DNA of 44,865 nucleotides from Spirochaetaceae bacterium (GCA_026418115.1 JAOABY010000013.1:1-44865); one strand, 5' to 3'. Positions 34,246-42,180 are shown, counted from the stretch's first letter. Numbers and translations are program-made. Notes: a model not told the origin generated them from the letters alone.

Positions 34246-34800
34246 TTACTTCAGCAGTTTGCCTGCATCGATCACATAAATCTTGAAGCAGGCCAGCACT
34301 GCCTTCAGCTCACCGAAGAATTTGTAAGCTGAGAACGTTGAGCCGGACACGGCATCCGTCGCCTCATTCCAGCTGCGCTTTGCATCCATGCCAATGAATT
34401 TCTGGATGGCTGCACCCTGGGTCTTCTTGGCAAAATCAGTATAGAAATCCATATGACGGGTATTGGCACCTACCCACCAGTTCTTCAGTGTGCCATCCGG
34501 ATTGATGATCACGAGGATGTCCTCATAGTGCGAGGCAATGCGGATATCCTTTGCCCACCATACATAACCGGTAATCTGCTTGTTGGCATCGAGCACCGGG
34601 TAAAAGAAGTAGTAGTCCCACATTCTCTCGGCGAGCACCGGGCGGGTAGTATCAACCGTGCCCCAGCCCATCTCGGTGACGATCTTGATGAAATCAGCCT
34701 CCATACGAGTTGATTTCGCAGCAGTGAGTCCACCTGCGGTCTGTGCCCAGGCGGCACCGACCATGGCAAGCGCCATGACGACGATCAGTAATTTTTTCAT
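34246..34800 (-). CDS. Exported FMN-binding-domain protein
   Basis: A 184-aa secreted protein with signal peptide MKKLLIVVMALAMVGAAWA. The C-terminal region contains ATDAVSGSTFSAYKFFGELK, where DAVSGST fits the D-x-x-S-G-(A/S)-T motif at which ApbE links FMN to threonine, in the place typical of FMN-bind domains. The segment before it (WWVGANTRHMDFYTDFAKK) also fits that fold. It has no cysteine-rich or heme motif. The start is the ATG at 34798-34800; an upstream one at 34836 lacks a ribosome site. An inverted repeat overlaps the start. Probably a small electron carrier or a flavin-dependent sensor. Confidence 0.7.
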   Translation of the reverse strand: MKKLLIVVMALAMVGAAWAQTAGGLTAAKSTRMEADFIKIVTEMGWGTVDTTRPVLAERMWDYYFFYPVLDANKQITGYVWWAKDIRIASHYEDILVIINPDGTLKNWWVGANTRHMDFYTDFAKKTQGAAIQKFIGMDAKRSWNEATDAVSGSTFSAYKFFGELKAVLACFKIYVIDAGKLLK

Positions 34801-34819
34801 ATTAGGTGACCCCCTAATA
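34800..34819 (-). promoter_or_regulatory. Inverted repeat at start of FMN-domain gene
   Basis: TATTAGG and CCTAATA, a perfect 7-bp dyad with 6-base spacer, abuts the ATG and covers the G-rich ribosome site. It could be an RNA hairpin limiting translation or a repressor site. A second dyad, GGTCC-ATAC-GGACC, lies at 34830-34843. Confidence 0.5.
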
Positions 34820-34829
34820 ATGATGTGCT

Positions 34830-34843
34830 GGTCCATACGGACC
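34830..34843. promoter_or_regulatory. GGTCC/GGACC dyad upstream of FMN-domain gene
   Basis: A 5-bp inverted repeat with a 4-base centre, 30 bases before the start codon, in the divergent promoter region; candidate operator by position only. Confidence 0.3.
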
Positions 34844-34953
34844 GGAATATAGTATGACTCATTTATATAGGGTTGCCTAGACGGAATCGCATGGGAATGC
34901 TAAAATTTTCATTGTTGCAAAAAAATGCAACACCCAAGAAATAAAAGAAGACC

Positions 34954-34983
34954 TTGCTCCTTCAGTCTCCTTCACTCCATACT
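34954..34983 (+). promoter_or_regulatory. Promoter at deaminase start
   Basis: TTGCTC (34954-34959), 18 bases, CATACT (34978-34983); ATG seven bases later, another apparent leaderless start. Confidence 0.4.
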
Positions 34984-34990
34984 GTGTGGC

Positions 34991-35512
34991 ATGCAGGAAT
35001 CGTTGAACAAGGATATGGTCAACATGGATGCTGATATTGCACTTCTGAGAAGGACCATTGCTCTTACGGAATCGGCAGTGCTCCACGGGAATACTCCCTT
35101 TGGAGCCTTGCTCGCCGGTCCGGATGGTTCAATACTCCTTGAACAGGGAAATATCGAGATCACAGAGCATGACTGTACGGGCCATGCCGAAACTGCTCTG
35201 GTACGCCAGGCTTCCAGGTTGTTCAGCAAAGATTTCTTAGCCATGTGCAGCCTCTACACCTCAGTGGAACCCTGCGCGATGTGCGCTGGCGCGATATACT
35301 GGTCCGGCATTGGTCGTGTGGTGTACGGGATGAGCGAGCGACGACTTCTCGAATTGACTGGCAATGATCCCCTCAATCCAACCATGGATCTGCCTTGCCG
35401 CACCATATTTGCCAGTGGTCAGCGCAACATTGTTGTGGTCGGCCCTTTCCTCTCTCTCAGTACTGAGATTGAGGCTGTGCATCTCAGCTTCTGGAAGCAC
35501 CATGAACACTGA
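34991..35512 (+). CDS. Nucleoside/guanine deaminase-like protein
   Basis: A 173-aa zinc-dependent deaminase of the cytidine-deaminase-like superfamily. Zinc ligand and proton shuttle are in GHAETALVRQA, the other two ligands in EPCAMCAGAIYWSGIGRVVYG. The NPTMDLPCRTIFASGQRN tail and length resemble GuaD-type or generic nucleoside deaminases rather than TadA, so a free base or nucleoside is a likelier substrate than tRNA. Starts at 35015 and 35024 (with AAGGAT upstream) are alternatives to 34991. Confidence 0.8.
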   Translation: MQESLNKDMVNMDADIALLRRTIALTESAVLHGNTPFGALLAGPDGSILLEQGNIEITEHDCTGHAETALVRQASRLFSKDFLAMCSLYTSVEPCAMCAGAIYWSGIGRVVYGMSERRLLELTGNDPLNPTMDLPCRTIFASGQRNIVVVGPFLSLSTEIEAVHLSFWKHHEH

Positions 35513-35633
35513 GCCATAAAGCTCGGCTGTTCTGTCTGCAGCCTGATCCCCGGCTACAATCGCACCCTGATAGAGAACTCTATTCTATTAGAGAAGGTGA
35601 GGAGAAACCTCATCCTGATCCTTCAACCATTGC

Positions 35634-35662
35634 TTGACTAAATTTTAATTTATCGATAAAAA
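35634..35662 (+). promoter_or_regulatory. Promoter with palindrome before flavoprotein gene
   Basis: TTGACT (35634-35639), 17 bases, TAAAAA (35657-35662). A perfect palindrome TTTATCGATAAA (35649-35660) overlaps the -10 and could be a repressor site. Predicted leader about 20-25 bases. Confidence 0.45.
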
Positions 35663-35690
35663 ATTATCCAGCAATATCCTTGGAGGTATC

Positions 35691-37427
35691 ATGAACACCA
35701 GAAAGGTACTCCTTGTAGCCTTGGCAGCAATCAGTCTCCTTGCTACAGCATGCGTGAGCAATGCACAGCGTTTCCAGCCCGGTACATATGAGGGTCTAGG
35801 ACAGGGGCACGGGGGTGAACTCAAGGTTGCCGTAACGGTAAGCAAGGAAAAAATCCTCGACATAAAGGTACTGAGCATGCAGGAGACCGCCTACATGGGT
35901 GATGCAGCCATAGAAACCCTTACACAGCGCATGCTCGCCGCCAACAGTGCAGACGTTGATACTATCAGCGGTGCAACAGAAGCCAGCAATGGTTTCATTG
36001 CAGCAGTCAAGGATGCGCTGGCAAAAGCAGGATTTGTTGCTGGTAAGCCGAAAACGGCAGCTGCAACACGGCTGTCTCCTCCTCCCAGATCCTGTGATGT
36101 GATCGTCATTGGTGGAGGCGGTGCAGGTCTTTCTGCTGCTCATGCGGCTGTGGCAAAGGGAGCACGAGTAGTGCTCTTTGAAAAGATGGGCGTTCTTGGA
36201 GGCAATACAATCCGGGCTACGGGCGGAATGAACGCAGCCGGTACACCAGTACAGACTGCAAAAGGGATCAAGGACAGTGCTGATCTTTTCTTTCAGGACA
36301 CGATGAAAGGTGGTTACAATCGCAACAACCCTGAACTGGTGCGCACGCTTGCGGAGAACAGTGCAAAATCAGTAGCGTGGATCACAGAAATGGGTGGCGA
36401 CCTTTCAGATGTTGGCCGTCTTGCTGGAGCGAGTGTCGACCGAGCCCACCGCCCCGCTGGCGGAGCAAAGGTCGGACCAGAGATTATCAAGACACTGGCC
36501 AACAAGGCCAAACAGGATTCTGGCCTATCCATTTTCACCGATGCGGAAGTCATTTCTCTGCTGACCAGCAAGAAGGGCGCGGTGACTGGAGTAGCAGTAC
36601 GTATCGGGGGCAGAGAATACAGAGTGTCTGCAAAGGCAGTAGTTCTTGCTACAGGCGGCTTTGGAGCCAATAACGAGATGGCAGCCAAGTACAACCCCAG
36701 TCTCAGAGGATTTGCAACCACCAACCATCCAGGCGCTACTGGTGACGGAATTCTCATGGCACAGGCAGTGGGTGCAGCTCTCGTTGATATGGACCAGATC
36801 CAGACACATCCGACATTTGCCCCTGACGGCAATGAAATGGTGACGGAAGCGGTACGTGGCAATGGAGCCATCCTCGTGAACAAGGCTGGCTTGCGCTTTG
36901 TGGATGAGCTGGCAACCCGTGATGTTGTCTCTGCCAAAATCCTTGAGCAGGAAAACAAAATTGCCTATCTCGTATTCGATACCTCAGTGAGAAAGAGCCT
37001 CTCGGCAATCGAAGGCTACATCAAGGCCGGCTTTGTGCTGCAAGCCGAAACGCCAGCAGCACTCGCAGCATTGATGGGTGGCGATCCAGCAACCCTCACC
37101 TCCACGATTGAGCGTTACAACAGATTCGTTGCATCCAGAAAGGACGCCGATTTCAACCGCGCCGATATGCCTCGAGCGCTTTCTCAGGGACCTTACTATG
37201 CGATCAAGGTAATTCCTGCCATTCACCACACCATGGGCGGCGTTCGCATCAATACTTCAGCCCAGGTGCTTCGAGAGGATGGCTCGTCCATTCCGGGTCT
37301 GTTTGCAGCTGGCGAGGTAACGGGTGGGGTACATGGTGGCAATCGCCTTGGCGGCAATGCACTCGCCGATATCGTTACCTTCGGGCGCATTGCTGGTGAA
37401 AATGCCGCTGCACTTGCGATGAAATAA
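35691..37427 (+). CDS. FMN-domain flavoprotein, fumarate/urocanate-reductase-like
   Basis: A 578-aa exported flavoprotein. Residues 1-21 are a signal with a spirochaete-style lipobox (LATAC), so it may be a lipoprotein. An FMN-bind domain (about 28-115) carries DTISGATEASNGF, the ApbE flavinylation motif. The FAD_binding_2 domain begins DVIVIGGGGAGLSAAHAAVA, contains HPGATGDGILMAQAVGA and ends GEVTGGVHGGNRLGGNALAD with HTMGGVRI before it. This order (FMN-bind then fumarate-reductase-type flavoprotein) matches soluble fumarate, urocanate and similar reductases; the substrate is unknown. GGAGG precedes the ATG by five bases. Confidence 0.85.
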   Translation: MNTRKVLLVALAAISLLATACVSNAQRFQPGTYEGLGQGHGGELKVAVTVSKEKILDIKVLSMQETAYMGDAAIETLTQRMLAANSADVDTISGATEASNGFIAAVKDALAKAGFVAGKPKTAAATRLSPPPRSCDVIVIGGGGAGLSAAHAAVAKGARVVLFEKMGVLGGNTIRATGGMNAAGTPVQTAKGIKDSADLFFQDTMKGGYNRNNPELVRTLAENSAKSVAWITEMGGDLSDVGRLAGASVDRAHRPAGGAKVGPEIIKTLANKAKQDSGLSIFTDAEVISLLTSKKGAVTGVAVRIGGREYRVSAKAVVLATGGFGANNEMAAKYNPSLRGFATTNHPGATGDGILMAQAVGAALVDMDQIQTHPTFAPDGNEMVTEAVRGNGAILVNKAGLRFVDELATRDVVSAKILEQENKIAYLVFDTSVRKSLSAIEGYIKAGFVLQAETPAALAALMGGDPATLTSTIERYNRFVASRKDADFNRADMPRALSQGPYYAIKVIPAIHHTMGGVRINTSAQVLREDGSSIPGLFAAGEVTGGVHGGNRLGGNALADIVTFGRIAGENAAALAMK

Positions 37428-37457
37428 TCACCAAAGGGCAGATCTCATATTTACTGT

Positions 37458-37491
37458 AAGGGAGGTATCCTGCTCTTAGGATGCCTCCCTT
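37458..37491 (+). terminator. Terminator after flavoprotein gene
   Basis: 13-bp stem (37458-37470 and 37479-37491) with one G-U pair and an 8-base loop, 30 bases after the stop codon; only a short T-rich tail. Confidence 0.75.
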
Positions 37492-37792
37492 CTCATTCAC
37501 TGCATGCGAAACTCAATACAGTACATGAGGCAAAATTCACATCTTGTCTTGCCTGAATGTCGACATGACCCTCAGGATGGTGGAGTATCAGAAATATCAA
37601 CCTGCTATCTGAGCAAAGAATTCTGAGTATTTTTACAATCACACTGGAGTATTTTCTGAAACCAATACGCTCCAAACTCTATTTGCTTATTATAACAATA
37701 ATAATTGACTTTAATTCCAGTAAGGAATATCAATTGTATACGATGTCCACGGATTTATGCATGTTTTCGATGTAACAAACCACGATCTACAA
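37492..37792. other. AT-rich gap, no gene seen
   Basis: About 300 bases between the terminator and tRNA-Leu. It holds AT-rich sequence around 37688-37735 and no recognisable gene, repeat or riboswitch. Confidence 0.5.
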
Positions 37793-37875
37793 TGCCGGCA
37801 GTGGGACTTGAACCCACACGCCCTCGCGGGCAGCAGATTTTGAGTCTGCCGTGTATGCCATTTCACCATGCCGGC
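37793..37875 (-). tRNA. tRNA-Leu (CAA)
   Basis: The 83-base gene folds as a class II tRNA: acceptor stem GCCGGCA/TGCCGGC with discriminator A, anticodon stem GCAGA/TCTGC with loop CTCAAAA (anticodon CAA), a long variable arm typical of leucine tRNA, and a GGTTCAAGTCC T-loop. CCA is not encoded. It lies 31 bp after hydF on the same strand and may be processed from that transcript. Confidence 0.93.
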
Positions 37876-37906
37876 GCAGACGCGGCCTATTGTGCCTTAC
37901 CCTCAC

Positions 37907-39211
37907 TCAAATCGTCAAGAGAGTCTGTGCAGATTCCCCAAGAGGCAGCACCGCCCTGGGAAACAGGCCATGAGCCCATGCGAGGAACAATCCAAAGTTG
38001 ACAGCCGGAATCCCTGCTTCATCGAGTCGTGCCAGCTGCGTCTGCATGCGTCGCCGGGTAATCATGCAGCCCCCACACACTACTGCAAGATCGAAATCAT
38101 CCTCGATGGATACGTCTCTGACTTCTCGAAGCATGGTCAATGCCACCTGTCTGCCTGTGCGCTCGGCGAGCAGGCGGGGTATTTTCACGGTGGCTATATC
38201 CTCATGAGTCCTGGAATGCGTGCACGCCTCAATGCCGAGCAGGCGAATCGGTTTGGTGCCAGCAGTCTGCCGGACAGCATCGCGCTGGAGATTCGCAAGC
38301 CTCTCAAGTCCGGCTCTGAAGAGGCTCAGCTCCCCCTTGTGTCGTGCAAAAAGCAGGGAAAATGAAGTCAGGGCTTGTTCCGGAGGCAGGATGGCAGCGA
38401 CTTCCCGGAAAGCCTGGCTGTCTGTGATGACCAGGCGAGGGCTTCTCAGCAGAGCGGACAATGCTCGTGCAAGTTCTGAGGGCTGCACTACCGTACATGA
38501 ACAACCTCTGTCGAGCGCCTCGCGTAGCACCTGTACCTGCGGCAGGATGAGCCTGCCCTTGGGGGCAGCTGCATCTATGGGGGTTACAAGCACAAGATGA
38601 TCACCTTGCTCGACGAGACCTTCCAGTAGTCCGGTCTCTCGGCTGCACGAAAGCCTGTTCTCGTTGAGCTTGCCCGAAGACGCTGCTCTGGCGAACATGG
38701 AACGCAGTTCGCTCACCCCGGTGCCAGACTTGGTGCTCACTCTGGCAACGCCGAGAAGCGGTGAAAGGAGATACCTGCCTGCCTCCAGTTCCGCAATCCA
38801 CGCTTCCTTCCGCGGATGGGCAGGGAGGTCGGCATGAGTTGCCGCTATTGCCAGAGGGACAGAGCTTGCTCCAAGCTTCTCAAGCGCTTCGTATTCCGCT
38901 GCATGCGGTGGCTCATGAAGGGGTGTGACAAAAAGCCCAATATCAGTCCACGCAAGCCGCTCCAGGCTTTTCCTGACCCGCAACATGCCAAGCTCTCCTT
39001 CATCATCAAGTCCAGCAGTATCGGTGAGCACAACAGGACCCAGTTCTCCAAGTTCCATAGCTTTTGATACAGGATCGGTCGTCGTGCCCGGCCGATCCGA
39101 TACTATGGCGATATTCCTCTCAGCCAGTGCATTGATCAGCGAGCTTTTTCCGGCGTTCCTGATACCAAAAAGAGTTATGTGCAATCTTTCTGATGATGGT
39201 GTGGAATTCAT
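37907..39211 (-). CDS. hydF: [FeFe]-hydrogenase maturation GTPase HydF
   Basis: A 434-residue scaffold protein that carries the 2Fe precursor and delivers it to the hydrogenase. G1 loop GIRNAGKSSLINALAE (about residues 16-31), G3 DTAGLDDEGE, a dimerisation middle domain and a C-terminal Fe-S domain with the CTH of EACTHSRTHEDIA and CGGC of VVCGGCMITRR. The ATG at 39209-39211, with AGGAGG seven bases upstream, overlaps the hydE stop by four bases. A longer reading to 39361 runs back into hydE. Motif copy 38856-38865 encodes SSVP. Confidence 0.93.
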   Translation of the reverse strand: MNSTPSSERLHITLFGIRNAGKSSLINALAERNIAIVSDRPGTTTDPVSKAMELGELGPVVLTDTAGLDDEGELGMLRVRKSLERLAWTDIGLFVTPLHEPPHAAEYEALEKLGASSVPLAIAATHADLPAHPRKEAWIAELEAGRYLLSPLLGVARVSTKSGTGVSELRSMFARAASSGKLNENRLSCSRETGLLEGLVEQGDHLVLVTPIDAAAPKGRLILPQVQVLREALDRGCSCTVVQPSELARALSALLRSPRLVITDSQAFREVAAILPPEQALTSFSLLFARHKGELSLFRAGLERLANLQRDAVRQTAGTKPIRLLGIEACTHSRTHEDIATVKIPRLLAERTGRQVALTMLREVRDVSIEDDFDLAVVCGGCMITRRRMQTQLARLDEAGIPAVNFGLFLAWAHGLFPRAVLPLGESAQTLLTI

Positions 39212-40278
39212 GCTCCATCCTCCTGATGAGCTGCTGCTGGCATGTGAAGAGGCATATCGGGTTTCCCATTGCTGCGCCTTGCGTGTGATGGTGCATCGCC
39301 ACGGCCAAACGAGAGCTCCTTGCCAATCGAGGCGACACGCACAGCCAGACATCCAATACACCGCAGTCCATCTTCATCGAGGCAGATCTTGCCTGGATAG
39401 ATCTCATAGTCCTTCTTGAAGTCAACCGGCCCAATGTTGGGCATGAGCACATTGGCTCCCGCAGCCAGCATTCGCTCTCTGCCATCCGGAGCTATTGAAC
39501 CAGCAGCGGTGGTAGCTGGCATATTGGCATAAGGCAATGCGAGCCTGAGCATGGCAGTCGCCTGGAGTGCTGGTTCGAGCCCGAGGCATGATTCCTTTCC
39601 TAAAGGAGTGTTGGGATGAGGGATAAAGGGCCCCACCCCCACCATGTCCAGATCGAGTGATCGAGCCAGTGCAACATCCCGTTCAAGCCGTTCATGATCA
39701 TGGCCAGGCAATCCAGTCATGAAGCCTGAGCCGACCTCGAAATCGAGCGCCCGCAGAGCCTCGAGCGCATCGAGACGCATTGCAAGCTCTGTCCCCCTCA
39801 GCATGCGGTACAGTTGTTCATCGGAAGTCTCAAAGCGAAGCAGGTAGCGCTCTACTCCTGCCTGACGCAGCCTGGCATATTCATGCCTTCGAAAGGTGCC
39901 AAAGCTGAAGGCCAGTGCCACCTCATCTCCCAGTGCTGCCCGAATGCGCTCAGCAAGCCTTGCAAGCCGCTCTGCACCATATTCGGGATCCTCGCCGCCC
40001 TGCAGCACAAAGCTCCGCAAACCTCGTGCATGGGCTTTCTGCAACATTGCAATGACCATTTCTTCAGGCATACGATACCGTCGCACCCTGCCATTGCTGC
40101 GCCGCAGCCCGCAGTACAGGCAATTTTGCCTACAATAGTTGGTGACCTCAACAAGACCTCGTACATGCACCCTGTTCCCGTGGATTGTTCTGCACAGCGC
40201 ATCAGCACGGGTACGCAAGTCTTCATCACTCTCAGGTACCAGATCTCTGGTCTGCACAAAAAGCATGCCGGTGCTCAT
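39208..40278 (-). CDS. hydE: [FeFe]-hydrogenase maturase HydE
   Basis: A 356-aa radical SAM enzyme that takes part in making the dithiomethylamine-bridged 2Fe centre. The SAM cluster cysteines are in NYCRQNCLYCGLRRSN (about residues 47-62), and GVGPFIPHPNTPLG and GANVLMPNIGP are family hallmarks. The start overlaps the hydG stop (ATGA) and the end overlaps hydF (ATGA), so the three genes form one coupled unit. Motif copy 39786-39795 encodes GTEL. Confidence 0.93.
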   Translation of the reverse strand: MSTGMLFVQTRDLVPESDEDLRTRADALCRTIHGNRVHVRGLVEVTNYCRQNCLYCGLRRSNGRVRRYRMPEEMVIAMLQKAHARGLRSFVLQGGEDPEYGAERLARLAERIRAALGDEVALAFSFGTFRRHEYARLRQAGVERYLLRFETSDEQLYRMLRGTELAMRLDALEALRALDFEVGSGFMTGLPGHDHERLERDVALARSLDLDMVGVGPFIPHPNTPLGKESCLGLEPALQATAMLRLALPYANMPATTAAGSIAPDGRERMLAAGANVLMPNIGPVDFKKDYEIYPGKICLDEDGLRCIGCLAVRVASIGKELSFGRGDAPSHARRSNGKPDMPLHMPAAAHQEDGA

Positions 40279-41759
40279 AGGTAGACATCCCGTGCACCTG
40301 CACCGATCTCTGCAAGCCCCTGCCGTGTTCTGACACGCGTAGGCTCATCGGGAAGCTGCAGGATTATTTCTTCCATTGCGCAAAGCCCCTCTGCTCTGAG
40401 GCTCTCGTCAGCAAAATCCTCAAGATATTCAAGGAAGGTAAACAGCGCATTCGGTTCACAGAAACGCTTGATGAGGCCTGGTTTTGCAAGATCCATGAAA
40501 TCGGCACCAACCCTGCCTTTGCGATAGCATCCTGTGCAGAACGAGGGCACATAGCCCTGCCGTGTGAGCGCAGCGACCACTTCCTGTAGAGTCCTATGGT
40601 CGCCGAGCTGGAACTGGCTTCCCGATGTGTCGTCTGCATGGGAGCGTGCCTGTTCGTTCGATGTGCTCTGCGCTTGCAGCTCCATACCAACCTTCGCAGC
40701 ATCGGCATAGGCACCAGGATTGGTGCGTGAGCCGGCTGAGATCTGGCTTACTCCATAACGAAACAGCTCGTTGCGCAGGGCTTCAGATTCCCTTGTAGAA
40801 AGGATAATCCCGGTATATGGCATGGCAAGGCGCAGAATGGCTACCAGGTACCTGAAATCGTCGTCACTTACCGGCATGGGGACAGAGCTCGAAGCAGGGG
40901 CTCCCTCTGCGGGTTCAATTCTCGGCACGCTGACCGTATGCGGGCCACAGCCAAACCGCTCTTCCAGGTGCTGTGCATGGCGCAGCAGGCCGAGCACCTC
41001 AAAGCGCCAATCTCCCAACCCGAACAGTGCGCCAATACCCACATCCTCGATCCCTGCTTCCATTGCCCTGTCCATGACCTCGAGTCTCCAGAGGTAATCC
41101 GCCTTGGGCCCCGCGCGATGGTAGGCTCTATACAGCTCAGGATCATAGGTTTCCTGAAAACAGGCATAGGTTCCGATCCCTGCACCCTTGAGCTTTTTGA
41201 ATCCCTCGACATCAAGCGGCGCGACCTCGACGTTGATTCGCCGAATCGATGCCACTTTCCCTGTTCGTGGCGAAGGCTCCCTTACTGAGTAGATTGCCTT
41301 GATCATTTCGACCACATGATCTGGCGTCGCCTCCGCGCTTTCTCCACAGAGCAAGAGAATGCGCTTGTGCCCTTCCCGCAGGAGCGCGCGGGTTTCAGCC
41401 TTGATTTCCTCCAGGCTGAGCGAACGGCGGTGCAGAGATGCATTGGGTGCACGGAAGGCGCAATAGAGACAGTCATTCATGCAGCGATTGCTGAAGTACA
41501 GCGGTGCAAAGAGGACCATGCGCCTGCCATAGATGAGTTCCTTGACCTTGCCGGCGGCTTCAAGCACCCTGGCTCGAAGGCCTGGTTCATTGACATTCAG
41601 CAGCAATGCAACTTCTTCAAGATCAAGGCCCTGTAAGCGCAGAGATTTCGAAATAATTGCAGCTGCAGTAGCAGGATCAGGTTCTCCCTGTGCCAGCAGT
41701 CTCCTGAGTGAATCGGCATCCAGCCAATCAGAAAGATTCCCCTGAGCCTTTGACATCAT
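40275..41759 (-). CDS. hydG: [FeFe]-hydrogenase maturase HydG
   Basis: A 494-aa radical SAM tyrosine lyase that releases CO and cyanide for the hydrogenase 2Fe centre. The SAM-cluster segment is NRCMNDCLYCAFRAPN (about residues 91-106), and the auxiliary C-terminal cluster is in SFCTGCYRKGRVGADFMDLA. AAGGAG lies four bases before the first ATG and seven before the second (41756), so the second may be the true start. Motif copy 40879-40888 encodes SSVP in a loop. The start overlaps the upstream regulator gene by 32 bases. Confidence 0.93.
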   Translation of the reverse strand: MMSKAQGNLSDWLDADSLRRLLAQGEPDPATAAAIISKSLRLQGLDLEEVALLLNVNEPGLRARVLEAAGKVKELIYGRRMVLFAPLYFSNRCMNDCLYCAFRAPNASLHRRSLSLEEIKAETRALLREGHKRILLLCGESAEATPDHVVEMIKAIYSVREPSPRTGKVASIRRINVEVAPLDVEGFKKLKGAGIGTYACFQETYDPELYRAYHRAGPKADYLWRLEVMDRAMEAGIEDVGIGALFGLGDWRFEVLGLLRHAQHLEERFGCGPHTVSVPRIEPAEGAPASSSVPMPVSDDDFRYLVAILRLAMPYTGIILSTRESEALRNELFRYGVSQISAGSRTNPGAYADAAKVGMELQAQSTSNEQARSHADDTSGSQFQLGDHRTLQEVVAALTRQGYVPSFCTGCYRKGRVGADFMDLAKPGLIKRFCEPNALFTFLEYLEDFADESLRAEGLCAMEEIILQLPDEPTRVRTRQGLAEIGAGARDVYL

Positions 41760-42012
41760 CGTGCTCCTTATATGCCGTGAGTACGGACTTGACCTTTACC
41801 CCCGGCAATCTGCCGATCCTGCCGGTGAGAGCGCCGATGGTATCCGTGGTGCCTTCCACTACCAGCGAGATGAGCGCAATACCTTTGTCCCGCATGGGCA
41901 GGCCGAGGCGAGCATCGATGATCTGGCTGTATTCAGAAAGGATGGTGTTGAGACGAGGGACAGAGCTCTGCTCCGTCACTACGATTGCAACAATGCCTAT
42001 CCGCTTTTCCAT
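41728..42012 (-). CDS. TM1266-type [FeFe]-hydrogenase system regulator
   Basis: A 94-aa ferredoxin-fold (NikR C-terminal/ACT-like) protein of the TM1266 family, regularly found with hydEFG. IGIVAIVVTEQSSVPRLN, ARLGLPMRDKGIALISLVVE and LTGRIGRLPGVKVKSVL are the three family blocks. It has no DNA-binding domain, so its action is unclear. GAGGAT precedes the ATG at 42010-42012. Motif copy 41957-41966 encodes SSVP; with a mismatched reverse copy at 41970-41979 it makes an imperfect hairpin. Confidence 0.9.
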   Translation of the reverse strand: MEKRIGIVAIVVTEQSSVPRLNTILSEYSQIIDARLGLPMRDKGIALISLVVEGTTDTIGALTGRIGRLPGVKVKSVLTAYKEHDDVKGSGESF

Positions 42013-42150
42013 CGGTACATCCTCAGGATCGGGGGATGGTGGTGGGCTGACAGCCCAGTATGGTTCCCCGGGAAGAGGTGGCAGCACGCTTCTGACTGCA
42101 ATCGCAGAACGCACCCAGCTCTGTCCCTCAGAACTTTGATTCGTAAAAGT

Positions 42151-42180
42151 ATTATAAATATATTTTTATCTATTTGTCAA
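42151..42180 (-). promoter_or_regulatory. Consensus promoter of the hyd operon
   Basis: On the minus strand TTGACA (42175-42180), 18 bases, TATAAT (42151-42156), both perfect. Predicted leader about 130 bases; it contains a motif copy (42119-42128). Confidence 0.8.

Larger units (their letters stand above)
83..42128. repeat. Dispersed 10-mer GGGAC(A/G)GAGC, 37 copies
   Basis: Starts of copies on the plus strand (GGGACRGAGC): 83, 880, 1059, 1335, 1712, 2855, 5040, 6352, 8144, 8656, 8995, 9367, 12747, 20032, 21314, 21511, 23352, 26643, 31260, 38856, 40879, 41957. Reverse complement (GCTCYGTCCC): 726, 3669, 4546, 6530, 8290, 9522, 11865, 12829, 23110, 23215, 23315, 23374, 24930, 39786, 42119. 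The base before is always a purine and the one after is usually T, so the wider form is RGGGACRGAGCT. 19 copies have A and 18 have G at the variable site. Counted by eye. One-mismatch copies at 3372, 7368, 9838, 26190 and 41970. Confidence 0.9.
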
